DNA of 64,000 nucleotides from DASYML01 sp036399835 (GCA_036399835.1 DASWMI010000122.1:32177-96176), one strand, 5' to 3'; shown: positions 18,640 through 28,323, counted from the first letter of the stretch. The notes: generated from the letters alone by a model not told the origin. Translations and numbers: made by a program.

Positions 18640-18835
18640 AGGAGTTTGTAGAGAAGATATTGAGAGATTTTTGAGAGTAGCCTGTTTTCTATTTCACATT
18701 AAAGTCAACGGCTCTTTTATCCTCCACCCTGCGGGCCTTTCGGCAAAGCGCCATCGCCCGCTTCCGTCCGGCTATGGTAGAATCCTGCTCGCGCCGATTG
18801 CTTTATATTCAACCCTTCCCTTGAATTCCAGGCAC

Positions 18836-19927
18836 ATGAGGACACTGACGGCCAACCAACTGCCTCTCGCACCGCTCGGCGCGGGCGATCTCATTGATCG
18901 AGCCGTGCGTCTCTACCGTCGGCACTTCATGACTTTGATACGCATCGCCGCGCCTCCCGTCATCATCTCCGCCATCGGCTCTGTCGTTATGACACTGGCC
19001 TGGCGGAAGCTCTGGGCCACCAGCGAGAGCGCGGAATTATTCATCTACTCGCTGCTCGTGGGCGCAGGCTTTATCGTCTGGGGCAGCGGTAATCTGATGA
19101 ACATGGTGGTCATGGGCGGGGCGACGCGCAACCTTGTGATGCATCTTCTGTGGAGCGAGCCTGTCTCGGCCCGCTCAACTTACAGCGCCGTTCGCTCGCG
19201 TTTCTGGGGACTACTTTTTGCCACGCTCGTCGTCGCCATCTGCGTCTCCATCTGCGCCTTTATTGCGCTTGTGGCATGGTACATAGTTTTCCTTGTGACC
19301 ATGCTCGCCGCCTTTGCCTTTAGCCAAATCGCTGGCTGGCTGGCCGCGCTAGTCGGCATCCTTGGGTTTATTATCGCCACCGTTGCGGGGCTGTGGGTCT
19401 TCTTTCTGCTGGCCGGAAACTTCGCCTACGTGCCGCAGGTCATGCTGGTTGAAGGCAAAGGTATTTTTGAATCCATCAGTCGCAGCATGTCGCTGGCGCG
19501 CGGCAACGTCAGGCGACTAATGGCGATCGTCTTCTTCTGTTCGTTTGCGACCTATTCGGCGCTCATGATTCTGATTATCCCGCTCGGCTGGTATGGCTAT
19601 CTGCATGGCATTGACCCATCGCCCTGGCTGGAAGCGGATTGGCCCATCTGGTACGCGATAGGCTATAACGTGCTCTGGCAATCTAGCCTGATCCTGCTCG
19701 CGCCCGTCTGGATGCTCGCGCTCTCGCTGCTTTACGTTGACGAACGCGTGCGGCATGAAGGCTACGACATAGAGCTGATGGCCGCGCGCAGGCTCGGAGA
19801 GATGCCGCATCTCTCGGGCGGACACATTTCCCCCTTTGCTCCGGCTCTCGTCACCGGAAGGCAAACGCCGGTCGCCGTCGCGCCGCCTCCCAGATTTCGA
19901 CCCGATTCCACACTGGGCCTGCGTTGA
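18836..19927 (+). CDS. Multi-pass membrane protein of the MoxR operon
   Basis: A 363-residue integral membrane protein with about six hydrophobic segments, for example APPVIISAIGSVVM and FCSFATYSALMILIIPLGW. The N-terminus carries LGAGDLIDRAVRLYRRHF, a motif I associate with membrane proteins placed ahead of DUF4129 genes. I chose ATG 18836 because the upstream extension (open to 18626) has no membrane-protein character. It is the first gene of a five-gene plus-strand operon (to 25181). It may be the membrane platform for the MoxR/DUF58 system; this is inference. Confidence 0.75.
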   Translation: MRTLTANQLPLAPLGAGDLIDRAVRLYRRHFMTLIRIAAPPVIISAIGSVVMTLAWRKLWATSESAELFIYSLLVGAGFIVWGSGNLMNMVVMGGATRNLVMHLLWSEPVSARSTYSAVRSRFWGLLFATLVVAICVSICAFIALVAWYIVFLVTMLAAFAFSQIAGWLAALVGILGFIIATVAGLWVFFLLAGNFAYVPQVMLVEGKGIFESISRSMSLARGNVRRLMAIVFFCSFATYSALMILIIPLGWYGYLHGIDPSPWLEADWPIWYAIGYNVLWQSSLILLAPVWMLALSLLYVDERVRHEGYDIELMAARRLGEMPHLSGGHISPFAPALVTGRQTPVAVAPPPRFRPDSTLGLR

Positions 19928-20015
19928 GGCTGACAAATTTCGGGCAAAGAACGTGTCTCAAACAGCTTTCAAATATCTACGCCAGAGCATCGCGCGGCCA
20001 CTCTCAATCAACCGG

Positions 20016-21125
20016 ATGAAAGAGCCGCGTCCATTGATGATGAAGAAGCTACTGCAATCCATCCTCGCCGGCATTGGACCAGGCGCACGGAAATTTATCT
20101 GCGCCTCACTCTTCATCCTCGCTGCTGCCAGCCTCGCCAGCGCCGCGACGCTCTACGCGTACAGGCAGCGCGTCCACTCTTCTGCCGCACGGCTCGATTC
20201 GCTTTCGCAGTGGACCAATGGAGAGGCAGAGGAAAACCACGCGGCGCGCGAGCGGTCTGCCCTAGCAGAAGTGCGCCAGTCCCTGCCGCCGGAAGAGAGC
20301 GTGGAGTGGCATGGCGAGACGACCCGTGTGGATAACAACTGGCTCCATGAAGAACTGAAAAAATTCGAGCAGCTACAACCCTCCGACCCTAAGAGATACC
20401 TGACGCTGGCGCGCACAGCCGAGCGTCTTTACGCTCTGGACCAGCGGCTCGAAGAGATGGAGAAAGGGACTGCGGCGGGCGAGGGCGCGAGTAAGGATGA
20501 AGAGAAAGCCCGCCTGGCCTCCATCCTGCGCCGCGAAGAGTATGGCAAAAAGGTCCAGGAAGAGGGCGCGCTGAGCAGCCTGCTGAGACGCATCCTGAAG
20601 TGGCTCGGTGATCTCTTTCCCGATAGCAAGCCGCTCGCGCGAGGCCCCGCCACCGCCGCCTCACGCATCGTGCAAATCGGCGTCTACGTGCTCTCGCTGG
20701 CCGTCATCATCTACGTCGTCTGGCGGTTTGGGCCGCGCCTGCTCGAACGCTTTCGCGCGGGCAAGAAGAAGGAGAAGCGGCGCGAAGCGCGTGTCGTGCT
20801 CGGCGAGCGGCTGGAGCCTGAGCAGACCTCCGCAGACCTGCTGCTGCAAGCTGAGAGCCTGGCTCGCAGCGGCGACCTGCGCGGCGCAATTCGCAAAGGC
20901 TACATCGCATTGCTCTGTGAGCTTGGCGACCGCAAGCTCCTGCGCCTCGCCCAACACAAGACCAATCGAGATTACCTGCGCGATGTCAAAGGCACAGAGC
21001 CGCTCGGCACGGAGATGCAGCGGCTGACAAATGTTTTTGAAAATCACTGGTACGGCCTTGCGCCCGCGACCCCCGAAGACTGGTCCAGCTTCCGCACAGG
21101 CTTTCAGAGGGCGCTCAGACAGTGA
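20016..21125 (+). CDS. DUF4129 domain protein
   Basis: About 369 residues. A transmembrane segment near residues 25-45 (FILAAASLASAATLYAY) is followed by a charged, partly coiled region and a second transmembrane segment (QIGVYVLSLAVIIYVVW). The C-terminal DUF4129 domain shows LLLQAESLARSGDLRGAIR and NRDYLR. DUF4129 is typically found next to MoxR, DUF58 and transglutaminase-like proteins. The frame is open further upstream into the previous gene; ATG 20016 is a cautious choice without a clear ribosome-binding site, and GTG 19953 is an alternative. It contains four TGGWCCA sites. Confidence 0.8.
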   Translation: MKEPRPLMMKKLLQSILAGIGPGARKFICASLFILAAASLASAATLYAYRQRVHSSAARLDSLSQWTNGEAEENHAARERSALAEVRQSLPPEESVEWHGETTRVDNNWLHEELKKFEQLQPSDPKRYLTLARTAERLYALDQRLEEMEKGTAAGEGASKDEEKARLASILRREEYGKKVQEEGALSSLLRRILKWLGDLFPDSKPLARGPATAASRIVQIGVYVLSLAVIIYVVWRFGPRLLERFRAGKKKEKRREARVVLGERLEPEQTSADLLLQAESLARSGDLRGAIRKGYIALLCELGDRKLLRLAQHKTNRDYLRDVKGTEPLGTEMQRLTNVFENHWYGLAPATPEDWSSFRTGFQRALRQ

Positions 21126-21134
21126 ATAAAAGAA

Positions 21135-21189
21135 GAGTGCTGAGTGCTGAGTTAAAAGCTCTGCTCTTCTTACTCAGCATTTAGCACTT
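21135..21189. repeat. Heptamer repeat with inverted partner, before the DUF4350 gene
   Basis: GAGTGCT at 21135 and 21142, then GAGTTAA, face an inverted set read as TTACTCAGCATTTAGCACTT (21170-21189). The element fills the whole gap between two genes of the operon and ends six bases before the ATG at 21196, leaving no room for a ribosome-binding site. Confidence 0.65.
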
Positions 21190-21195
21190 GATACT

Positions 21196-22638
21196 ATGCG
21201 GCAAAGACTCGCTATCTTTATCACTATCGCGCTGGTGCTGTTGGTGCTCATTGCGCTCAATGCCGCGTCGTATGTGCCTGTCGAGCGGAAGGAGGATTCG
21301 GAGTGGATGCCCGACCGCTCGACCTACAATTCGGGCGCGACGGGGACACGCGCGCTCTATGATTTTCTGTTTGAGTCAGGCCATCAGGTGATGCGCTGGC
21401 GTGAATCGCCCTCCGCCCTGCTCAGCAGCCGCAAAGCCAGGCCGACGACCTTTGTCATCATCGGAAAAACGATCGTCTCGTTTGACCGCGCGCAGGCCGA
21501 GCAGCTTCTGCGCTGGGTCGAGCAGGGTGGCCGCCTCGTCATCATAGACCGCAGGGCTGATGCGCGACTGCTGCCGCCTTCCGGCGACTGGCGCATCTCG
21601 ACCGAGTTGGTCCAACAACCACAGATAGACACGCCCGCCGATAACGCGGAAGAGCTGACGGCTGGCGTCAAGCCCGCGCGTATCCTTCAGCCGACACCTT
21701 TCGTCCGCAAAGTCGAAACCGTCATGCCTTCGCGCTTCGCCGGGATCATCAAGGTCCTGCCCGAGCACGTCGAGGCGAAGAATCAAATCCAGGGCGCTCC
21801 CGCGTCTACGGAAGAGGGTGATGAAGCCGAAGCTCATGAAGACGAGTCCGACGAGCCTGCGCCGATCTTCGGCCAGCCGCGTAAGCCCGTGGTGGTTTCT
21901 GCTCCGCCGATGCAAGGGGGGAAGCCCATCTCGCCCGCGCCGCTGGTCCAGCTTGCAACCGAGCGCGGCGCGATTCTGGTTGATTACCCCTACGGGGCGG
22001 GACGCATCGTCGTCTTGAGCGATCCCTTCATCGTCGCCAACAACGGCATCAGCCGCGCGGACAACCTGCTGCTCGCTGTCAACGTGATGACAAACGCCGG
22101 CGGGCTGATTGCCTTCGATGAATATCATCAGGGCCACGCCGCAACACAGAACGAGCTGCTGGCTTATTTCGAGGGCACGCCAGTTGTCCCCATGCTCGCG
22201 CAGGCCGCGCTCATCCTGCTGGTCCTTTTGTGGACCAACGGACGACGCTTTGCGCGACCGCTCCCGCTGCCCACGGTTGACCGTCGCTCAAAGCTTGAAT
22301 TCGTCGCTTCGATGGCGGAGCTGCAACAACGCGCGCGCGCCTACGATCTCGCCATAGAGAATATTTACGGGCGGACGCGTCGCGTGCTGGCGCGCTATGC
22401 GGGCGTTGATAATAAGCGTTCGCGCGCAGACATCGCGGCGGGCGTGGCGGCGCGCTCGTCTTTGAGCCAGCAGAAGATAGAGATGGTGATGGCCGAGTGC
22501 GAGCACGTGATTAACGGCGCGCCTGTGGATGCGCGCAAGGCACTACAGATGGTCGCGCGGCTGCGCTGGCTGGAACGCTCACTTGGGTTGCGCATGCGCT
22601 CGCGCGAAGTCCGACAGGCCAAGGAGATGTCCGGCTGA
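21196..22638 (+). CDS. DUF4350 domain protein
   Basis: A 480-residue membrane-anchored protein. One transmembrane helix near residues 5-27 is followed by the DUF4350 domain (YNSGATGTRALYDFL, a GATase-like fold that usually lacks catalytic residues). A second transmembrane segment (MLAQAALILLVLLW) lies near residue 340 and a cytoplasmic tail with arginine-rich helices follows. An acidic insertion (EEGDEAEAHEDESDE) interrupts the domain. It is encoded between DUF4129 and MoxR, the usual arrangement. The first residues follow a repeat and the start lacks a Shine-Dalgarno sequence. Confidence 0.82.
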   Translation: MRQRLAIFITIALVLLVLIALNAASYVPVERKEDSEWMPDRSTYNSGATGTRALYDFLFESGHQVMRWRESPSALLSSRKARPTTFVIIGKTIVSFDRAQAEQLLRWVEQGGRLVIIDRRADARLLPPSGDWRISTELVQQPQIDTPADNAEELTAGVKPARILQPTPFVRKVETVMPSRFAGIIKVLPEHVEAKNQIQGAPASTEEGDEAEAHEDESDEPAPIFGQPRKPVVVSAPPMQGGKPISPAPLVQLATERGAILVDYPYGAGRIVVLSDPFIVANNGISRADNLLLAVNVMTNAGGLIAFDEYHQGHAATQNELLAYFEGTPVVPMLAQAALILLVLLWTNGRRFARPLPLPTVDRRSKLEFVASMAELQQRARAYDLAIENIYGRTRRVLARYAGVDNKRSRADIAAGVAARSSLSQQKIEMVMAECEHVINGAPVDARKALQMVARLRWLERSLGLRMRSREVRQAKEMSG

Positions 22639-22763
22639 AAAGAGCCTGGCAGCGGTTTGGTCCAAGCTGGATTTGTCCGGCGCGCGCGTGCGCAATCGTA
22701 GAAGAATGCTCTACACTGATGCTCTAAAATTTTCTTGAAAGGACAGGACCGAAATTGGCCGGT

Positions 22764-22838
22764 CAACGATGGATGAGAAGTTAGCTGATCTTCCGTACAG
22801 TCTTTGAGAGTTCATCGTTTATCGCTCATCCTTCATCA
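22764..22838. repeat. Heptamer repeat array before moxR
   Basis: Four consecutive 7-base words occupy 22811-22838: TTCATCG, TTTATCG, then CTCATCC, TTCATCA. An inverted partner (AACGATGGATGAGAAG) lies near 22766-22783. The array ends eight bases before the ATG at 22846. It is the clearest example of the heptamer class here. Confidence 0.7.
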
Positions 22839-22845
22839 TCAAGAC

Positions 22846-23802
<957 letters not shown>

Positions 23803-23861
23803 AAGAGTGTGTCCCGTAGATGCTTTTCGCTCCACACATTTTTTAAACTCTTTCGCACACG

Positions 23862-25181
23862 ATGAGATTCGTCTTTACCAGACTCTTTTATGCTCTGCTC
23901 GCGGCGGGCTTTATCCCTCTCTCGCTCTCGTGGGGAAGACCCGCTCTGCGCTGGGCTACGCTCGCCTATGATGTGGCGCTCCTGCTCGTCGCCCTGATAG
24001 ATGCGCGCACGAGCCGTTGGCCCAAAGGCTTGAGCATCGAGCGTGAATTCGGCGGGCGCTTCGCCGTCGGCGCGGAGACAGAGGTACGCCTTAATGTTTT
24101 GAACAACACGCCGCATCCTTTGACTATCAAAATCAAGGACGAGTACCCGCCCGAGATGAAGCTGGCGGGGCTGCGCGAAGCTCGCTTGCGTCTTGAGGCG
24201 CAGACTTCTGCGGCGCTCGTTTATGGGCTGACACCTCCCAGGCGCGGACATTTCAAGTTCGGCCTGATTGCCGTGCGCTATGTCTCGCGTCTGGGACTCG
24301 TCTGGTGTCAGACCGAAACGGGCGCTCACTCGGAGGTCAAGGTTTATCCGAACATGCGGCGCGCGCGCGAGGCTGAGCTAAAGGCTCTCGGCGCTCGTTC
24401 CCTGGTCGCCTCGCACCGTAAGACGAGCTGGCGCGGCGAGGGTAGAGAGTTTGAATCGCTGCGCGATTATGTGCGCGGCGACGAGCTGCGTCATATCTCC
24501 TGGACGGCGACGGCGCGCAGGGGAAAGCTGACAACGCGGCAATACCAGATTGAGCGCGACCAGACGATTATCATCGCGATGGACGCGGGGCGCTTGATGA
24601 CGGCGCGCATAGAGCAGGAGACCAAGCTTGATTCGGCTGTGCATGCGACGCTGGCGCTGATGAGCGCGGCGGCGCGTGGCGGCGACAACGCAGGGCTGGT
24701 CGTCTTCGGTCGCAGGATTAGAAACTATCTGCCGCCGGAGCGCGGGCGCGAGCACATGGATGCCGCGCTCGAAGCCCTGCACGATGTAGAGCCGGAGATG
24801 ATAGAGCCTTCCTACGCGCGCGCCTTCGAGTTTATCGCCGCCAACTGCAAGCGCCGCGCGCTGGTCGTCGTCCTGACAGACCTCGTTGATGAAGAAGGCT
24901 CGCGCGAGTTGCTTACCTCGCTCAGAATCCTGCGCCCGCGCCATCTGCCTCTCGTCGTCACCATAGCGGACCGTGACCTCAAGGCGGCTGTCCGCGATGT
25001 GCCTTCGGACGCGCGCAATCTCTTCACGCAATCGGTCGCGGAAGAGATTATGTACCAGCGCGAAACGGCGTTGCGGCTCGTGGAATCGCAGGGCGGGCTG
25101 GCCCTAGACGTGACGGCGGCGGCGCTCGCGCCATCACTCCTTGAAACTTACCTGCGCGTCAAAGAGCGCGGGCTGCTTTAA
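23862..25181 (+). CDS. DUF58 domain protein (vWA-like)
   Basis: A 439-residue protein. Two hydrophobic segments at the N-terminus anchor it to the membrane. The DUF58 signature (EFESLRDYVRGDELRHISW) lies near residues 190-210, followed by a vWA-like domain (QTIIIAMDAGRLM, then VVVLTDLVDEEG). The family accompanies MoxR and is thought to serve as its adaptor or substrate. It is the last gene of the operon and faces the convergent SpoIIM-like gene with only 56 bases between. Confidence 0.9.
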   Translation: MRFVFTRLFYALLAAGFIPLSLSWGRPALRWATLAYDVALLLVALIDARTSRWPKGLSIEREFGGRFAVGAETEVRLNVLNNTPHPLTIKIKDEYPPEMKLAGLREARLRLEAQTSAALVYGLTPPRRGHFKFGLIAVRYVSRLGLVWCQTETGAHSEVKVYPNMRRAREAELKALGARSLVASHRKTSWRGEGREFESLRDYVRGDELRHISWTATARRGKLTTRQYQIERDQTIIIAMDAGRLMTARIEQETKLDSAVHATLALMSAAARGGDNAGLVVFGRRIRNYLPPERGREHMDAALEALHDVEPEMIEPSYARAFEFIAANCKRRALVVVLTDLVDEEGSRELLTSLRILRPRHLPLVVTIADRDLKAAVRDVPSDARNLFTQSVAEEIMYQRETALRLVESQGGLALDVTAAALAPSLLETYLRVKERGLL

Positions 25182-25237
25182 GATTTTAAGCTGCGGGACG
25201 AGGATTGAAATACTGGACCACAGATGAGGTTAAGAGG

Positions 25238-26203
25238 TCAGCTCTTGCCTTCATCTTCTCTTCCGGCCAGGAGCAGATAGCTGTAGAGAGCTATGCCTGT
25301 GAGGGCGGCGACGCTGAATTTGAAGGCGTGCGGAATCAGGAGTGGAGAGATAAAGCCTTCTATCATGCCGGCGACGACGAGGAGCGGGACACAGCCCGCG
25401 ATGAGGCGTATCGCATCCATCCCGCGCGTCTTGAGCGAGTCTGCGCGCGAGAGGTCGCCGGGCATCAGGATGGCGCTGCCGACGAGCAGCCCCGCGCCAC
25501 CCGCCAGAAAGATACACGACAGCTCTATCACGCCATGACCGATCATAAAGGCGACGAGATCATTGCCGTATCCGGCGCGATAGACGAGCGCGAGAATCGC
25601 TCCGATTAAAGCTCCGTTGTAAGCCATGATATAGAGCGTGCCAACGCCAAGCAGCGCCCCAAGCGCGAAGGCGTAAAACATGACCTGTATATTATTGGTC
25701 ATGATAAAGGTCGAGCCGATCTGGTTGGCTTCGTTCAGCTCTTCCCACCAGTGCACGCGCGCCTTGACCATGTAGCGAAAAGCCGGAGGCACACCCGCGA
25801 ACTCGGAAAACTCCGCATCACGCCAGGTGCCTATAAAGCCGACCAGCCCGAAGAAGAGAAAGACTATAAAGGCCAGCGCCGTGTAGCGAAAGGTGCGGCG
25901 GAAGGTGCGCGGGAAATCGCGCACGAAGAAATCGCGAAGCCTGCGTCCGCCCTGCGCATCGGCCTGGTAAATGCGCCCGTGCGCGCGTATAACCAGGCTG
26001 TTGAGATAATTGACCAGACGCGGGTCGCGCGATTCGGCGCGTGCGATGGCGAGGTCCGAAGCCGTGCGCCTATAGATGTGGCCCAACTCGCGAACCTCCG
26101 CGCGATGCAGCCTGCGCAAAGGCGAACGCTCAAGCAGTCGCAGCAAATCTTCCAGGCGCTGCCAGGCGTTCTTACGCTCAAGTATGAATCTGTCCGAAGG
26201 CAT
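25238..26203 (-). CDS. SpoIIM (stage II sporulation protein M)-like membrane protein
   Basis: About 321 residues. A cytoplasmic N-terminal region (RFILERKNAWQRLEDLL) is followed by several membrane segments (FIVFLFFGLVGFIG, ALGALLGVGTLYIM, GHGVIELSCIFLAGGAGLL). This matches the SpoIIM/DUF95 family, which outside spore formers is often found near MoxR operons. ATG 26203 gives the usual family start; the frame is open to 26239. It is convergent with the DUF58 gene, so the functional link is by neighbourhood, not shared transcription. Confidence 0.82.
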   Translation of the reverse strand: MPSDRFILERKNAWQRLEDLLRLLERSPLRRLHRAEVRELGHIYRRTASDLAIARAESRDPRLVNYLNSLVIRAHGRIYQADAQGGRRLRDFFVRDFPRTFRRTFRYTALAFIVFLFFGLVGFIGTWRDAEFSEFAGVPPAFRYMVKARVHWWEELNEANQIGSTFIMTNNIQVMFYAFALGALLGVGTLYIMAYNGALIGAILALVYRAGYGNDLVAFMIGHGVIELSCIFLAGGAGLLVGSAILMPGDLSRADSLKTRGMDAIRLIAGCVPLLVVAGMIEGFISPLLIPHAFKFSVAALTGIALYSYLLLAGREDEGKS

Positions 26204-26286
26204 AGAGGCAGAAGACGGTCCGGCGTTAACCAACAACATCCAGATTATAGAGAACGAAAAAACTGTTGGTCCAGAACGCGCGCAGC

Positions 26287-26982
26287 CTACTCCATGACAG
26301 GCGGGCGGCCTCCGCTGCCCTTGCCGACATTGAGGACAGCCATCACACGCGCGGCGGCTTCGCGTCCGGTCTCTAACATCTGTCGGTCAGAGCCGCGTAT
26401 GGAGGGAATCTGCCCGCCTAAAACAGAGCGTGAGGCGCGAGCATAGACGCGCCCGTGCGCTTTGACCTTGGCCGTCACGGGAGAGAGGACGACGTAGTTG
26501 AGGACCAGATCGTCAGGGTCAATCTGTTCGATACCTGTGCGCCCGTAATCGAATCTCTCGGAGCCTAGCTGCAACTGGACCACGTAACTTTCGGTCTCCT
26601 TCTTGGCGCGAGCATTGGCTTCGCTCCGACTCATATTCCTGTCGGTCGTAATCGTCACGCTGGGTGCCTCTCTAAAACGCTCGAAGAATCCGGTCCAGAC
26701 CCTGTCCGACATGTAGAGCGGGATGTTGGCCGACTGGCCCAGCGAATCCAGCCCGACAATAATCGTCTGTTGCTGCAGCGCGGGTTTTGGCGAGGGCGTC
26801 GGGTCTGGCTCAGGCGGGAGCGGGACGCTGGCAGGCGAGCTGACGGGCTTGCGCACGCGCCGCCCGGATTGTCCAAGCCCCTCCGGCTCAGCAGCGCAGG
26901 CGAAGAGGATGAAGAGCAGTAGAGTAAGAGTCAGTCTGCCCTGCCTGTTCGATAAAAATGGAAATCTCTGCGGCTTGCTCAT
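26287..26982 (-). CDS. Secreted protein of unknown function
   Basis: About 231 residues from ATG 26982. A signal peptide or anchor (LTLTLLLFILFACAA) is followed by a proline-rich linker (PLPPEPDPTPSP) and a folded domain that starts TIIVGLDSL and contains DRNMSRSEANARAKKETESYVV. I do not recognise the family. The DinB stop codon lies one base before this start, so translation is probably coupled. A Cys-Ala-Ala in the signal region could be a lipobox, but no typical lipobox is visible. Confidence 0.7.
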   Translation of the reverse strand: MSKPQRFPFLSNRQGRLTLTLLLFILFACAAEPEGLGQSGRRVRKPVSSPASVPLPPEPDPTPSPKPALQQQTIIVGLDSLGQSANIPLYMSDRVWTGFFERFREAPSVTITTDRNMSRSEANARAKKETESYVVQLQLGSERFDYGRTGIEQIDPDDLVLNYVVLSPVTAKVKAHGRVYARASRSVLGGQIPSIRGSDRQMLETGREAAARVMAVLNVGKGSGGRPPVME

Positions 26983-26983
26983 T

Positions 26984-27490
26984 TCAGCTTCGCTGCCTTT
27001 CTTCCTGGCCTGTAGCAGGATCGAAGACCTGCTCAAGATGGTTCTTCAAGTGGGCTATGTAATCGCGCATAAAATATTCGAGCGTGGCAGGCTCGCTCCG
27101 GTCCACTCTCTGCCAGGCAATCTGGTCTAGGTTATGTTTGGCGCGCAGCCTGCGCCGCGTCTCCTCAGGCGCTTTCGACATCAAGTGCATGAGGTGCAGG
27201 TTATAAGCCTGCCAGAGGCGGACGAGCAGCGGCCATGACTCTTCATTGTAACACTGCACGGCGACCCATGCTTCCTGATCGTATCCCGGAAAGATGAGGT
27301 CTTCACTAAGCTGCGCACGGACGAAGCGTTGATGATTGTTCGAGGCGGAATCAATCAGATGGCCGATGATCTCTCTGGGCGACCATTTGCCTGCCGAGCG
27401 CGGCGCGCGTGTTTGCTCGTCTGGAAGCAGGAGCAGTCGCGCGGCGGCTGTCTCAATCGTGAGCCTGAAATCCTCAAGCACTTCCTTCAT
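26984..27490 (-). CDS. DinB-family protein
   Basis: A 168-residue four-helix DinB/YfiT-type protein, a family of metal-dependent enzymes that includes thiol transferases. Candidate metal-binding histidines are in GHLIDSASNNHQR (residue 43 region) and HLKNHLEQ near the C-terminus, the usual spacing. AGGAG precedes the ATG. It is followed after one base by the secreted protein gene. Confidence 0.88.
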   Translation of the reverse strand: MKEVLEDFRLTIETAAARLLLLPDEQTRAPRSAGKWSPREIIGHLIDSASNNHQRFVRAQLSEDLIFPGYDQEAWVAVQCYNEESWPLLVRLWQAYNLHLMHLMSKAPEETRRRLRAKHNLDQIAWQRVDRSEPATLEYFMRDYIAHLKNHLEQVFDPATGQEERQRS

Positions 27491-27520
27491 CGAAGAGCTT
27501 CTCCTGATTGTCTGAGCTTG

Positions 27521-28072
27521 TCAGATACTCAAGGGGTCCTGGTCCGTTAAGTATGCCAGCAACTCCTGTTTGAACTGGTGGTTGTCGAGCCAGCCCCTGA
27601 CCCTCTTAATCTCCGCGTAATCCTCTTCGCCGAAACGGCGTATATACATCTGCTCAAGACGCCGCTTGCGCTCTTCCCTGTTGACCGCCGCCTGCCATGG
27701 CGCTGTGAGGATCGCGTGTATATCGTCGTGCAGGTTTCTAGCCTTCAAAGCTTCCCACTCGTTGCTGTCAAACCAGATGCCTTTACAGCCCGGGCACTGG
27801 TCCAGCGAGAAACTAAGCCCGCGCCCGACCCTGTACTGGAACATGAGGCTCTTGCATTCGGGACACCAGCGCATCTCGTGCGCTTCCGGTAACGACTCAC
27901 CCTCGGTCGGCTCTGTTCGCTCGGGCAGATTAGGCCCGTGCTGTTCGAGCCATTTCCAGTAGGCCAGCCCGCGTATCCAGTTGCCGCCACACCGCTCGCA
28001 TTTTAAAGATGAGAGATTTGCTTCAAGCTCTGTCGAGAGCATCTCTGTAGTTTTACAAACAGGACAGTTCAT
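27521..28072 (-). CDS. Zinc-ribbon protein (TFIIB-type)
   Basis: About 183 residues from ATG 28072, which has AAGGGGAAGAG upstream. Two zinc-ribbon modules are visible: CPVC with CERCGG in the first 35 residues, and CPEC with CPGCKGIWFDSNEWEAL around residues 68-100. The second pattern is typical of zf-TFIIB domain proteins. A charged helical C-terminus follows. The role is unknown; it may bind nucleic acid or protein. The frame is open further upstream but reads as non-coding. Confidence 0.8.
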   Translation of the reverse strand: MNCPVCKTTEMLSTELEANLSSLKCERCGGNWIRGLAYWKWLEQHGPNLPERTEPTEGESLPEAHEMRWCPECKSLMFQYRVGRGLSFSLDQCPGCKGIWFDSNEWEALKARNLHDDIHAILTAPWQAAVNREERKRRLEQMYIRRFGEEDYAEIKRVRGWLDNHQFKQELLAYLTDQDPLSI

Positions 28073-28211
28073 CTCTTCCCCTTGTAATCTATTTAAGCTC
28101 GCGCCGCCTTCCCAGGCATAATTAGAAAAAAGCGGCAGGCTAAGCTTAACAAAATCACACGCCAGCAAGCGAGCGCCACGGCCTTGTTCTCGCAAGACGA
28201 GCTATCAATCA

Positions 28212-28239
28212 TTGTCTGATGCCGCCGCAAGTCTATAAA
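28212..28239 (+). promoter_or_regulatory. Sigma70-type promoter for ftcD
   Basis: TTGTCT (28212-28217), a 16-base spacer and TATAAA (28234-28239). The start would be near 28246, about 80 bases upstream of the coding start. Confidence 0.45.
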
Positions 28240-28265
28240 ATGAGCTGTTCAAATTCCGCGCGGAT

Positions 28266-28290
28266 TTCTTCAGAGCTAAGCTCTGAAGAA
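28266..28290. promoter_or_regulatory. Palindrome in the ftcD leader
   Basis: TTCTTCAGAGC (28266-28276) and GCTCTGAAGAA (28280-28290) form a perfect 11-base inverted repeat with a TAA loop, 33 bases before the ftcD start. It could be an operator or a leader hairpin. Confidence 0.45.
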
Positions 28291-28323
28291 TTAAAAGCGA
28301 GGGCTTGAAGATAGGGGAGAGGG

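Larger units (their letters stand above)
17986..18835. other. 850-base region with few genes
   Basis: The longest gap in the window. It holds a terminator (18036), a possible 29-residue membrane peptide (18218-18307), and a minus-strand frame of 73 codons (18328-18549) with a CGHC motif but no ribosome-binding site. It also holds a minus-strand terminator without a matching gene (18609-18639). It contains no TGGWCCA site. Confidence 0.5.

Noticed and set aside
22811..22838. CRISPR-like direct repeats
   Set aside because: Units are only 7 bases, contiguous and degenerate, with no spacers and no cas genes.
25205..25609. Plus-strand frame of 134 codons opposite the SpoIIM-like gene
   Set aside because: It is antisense to a membrane protein gene with clear family features and has no protein-like pattern.
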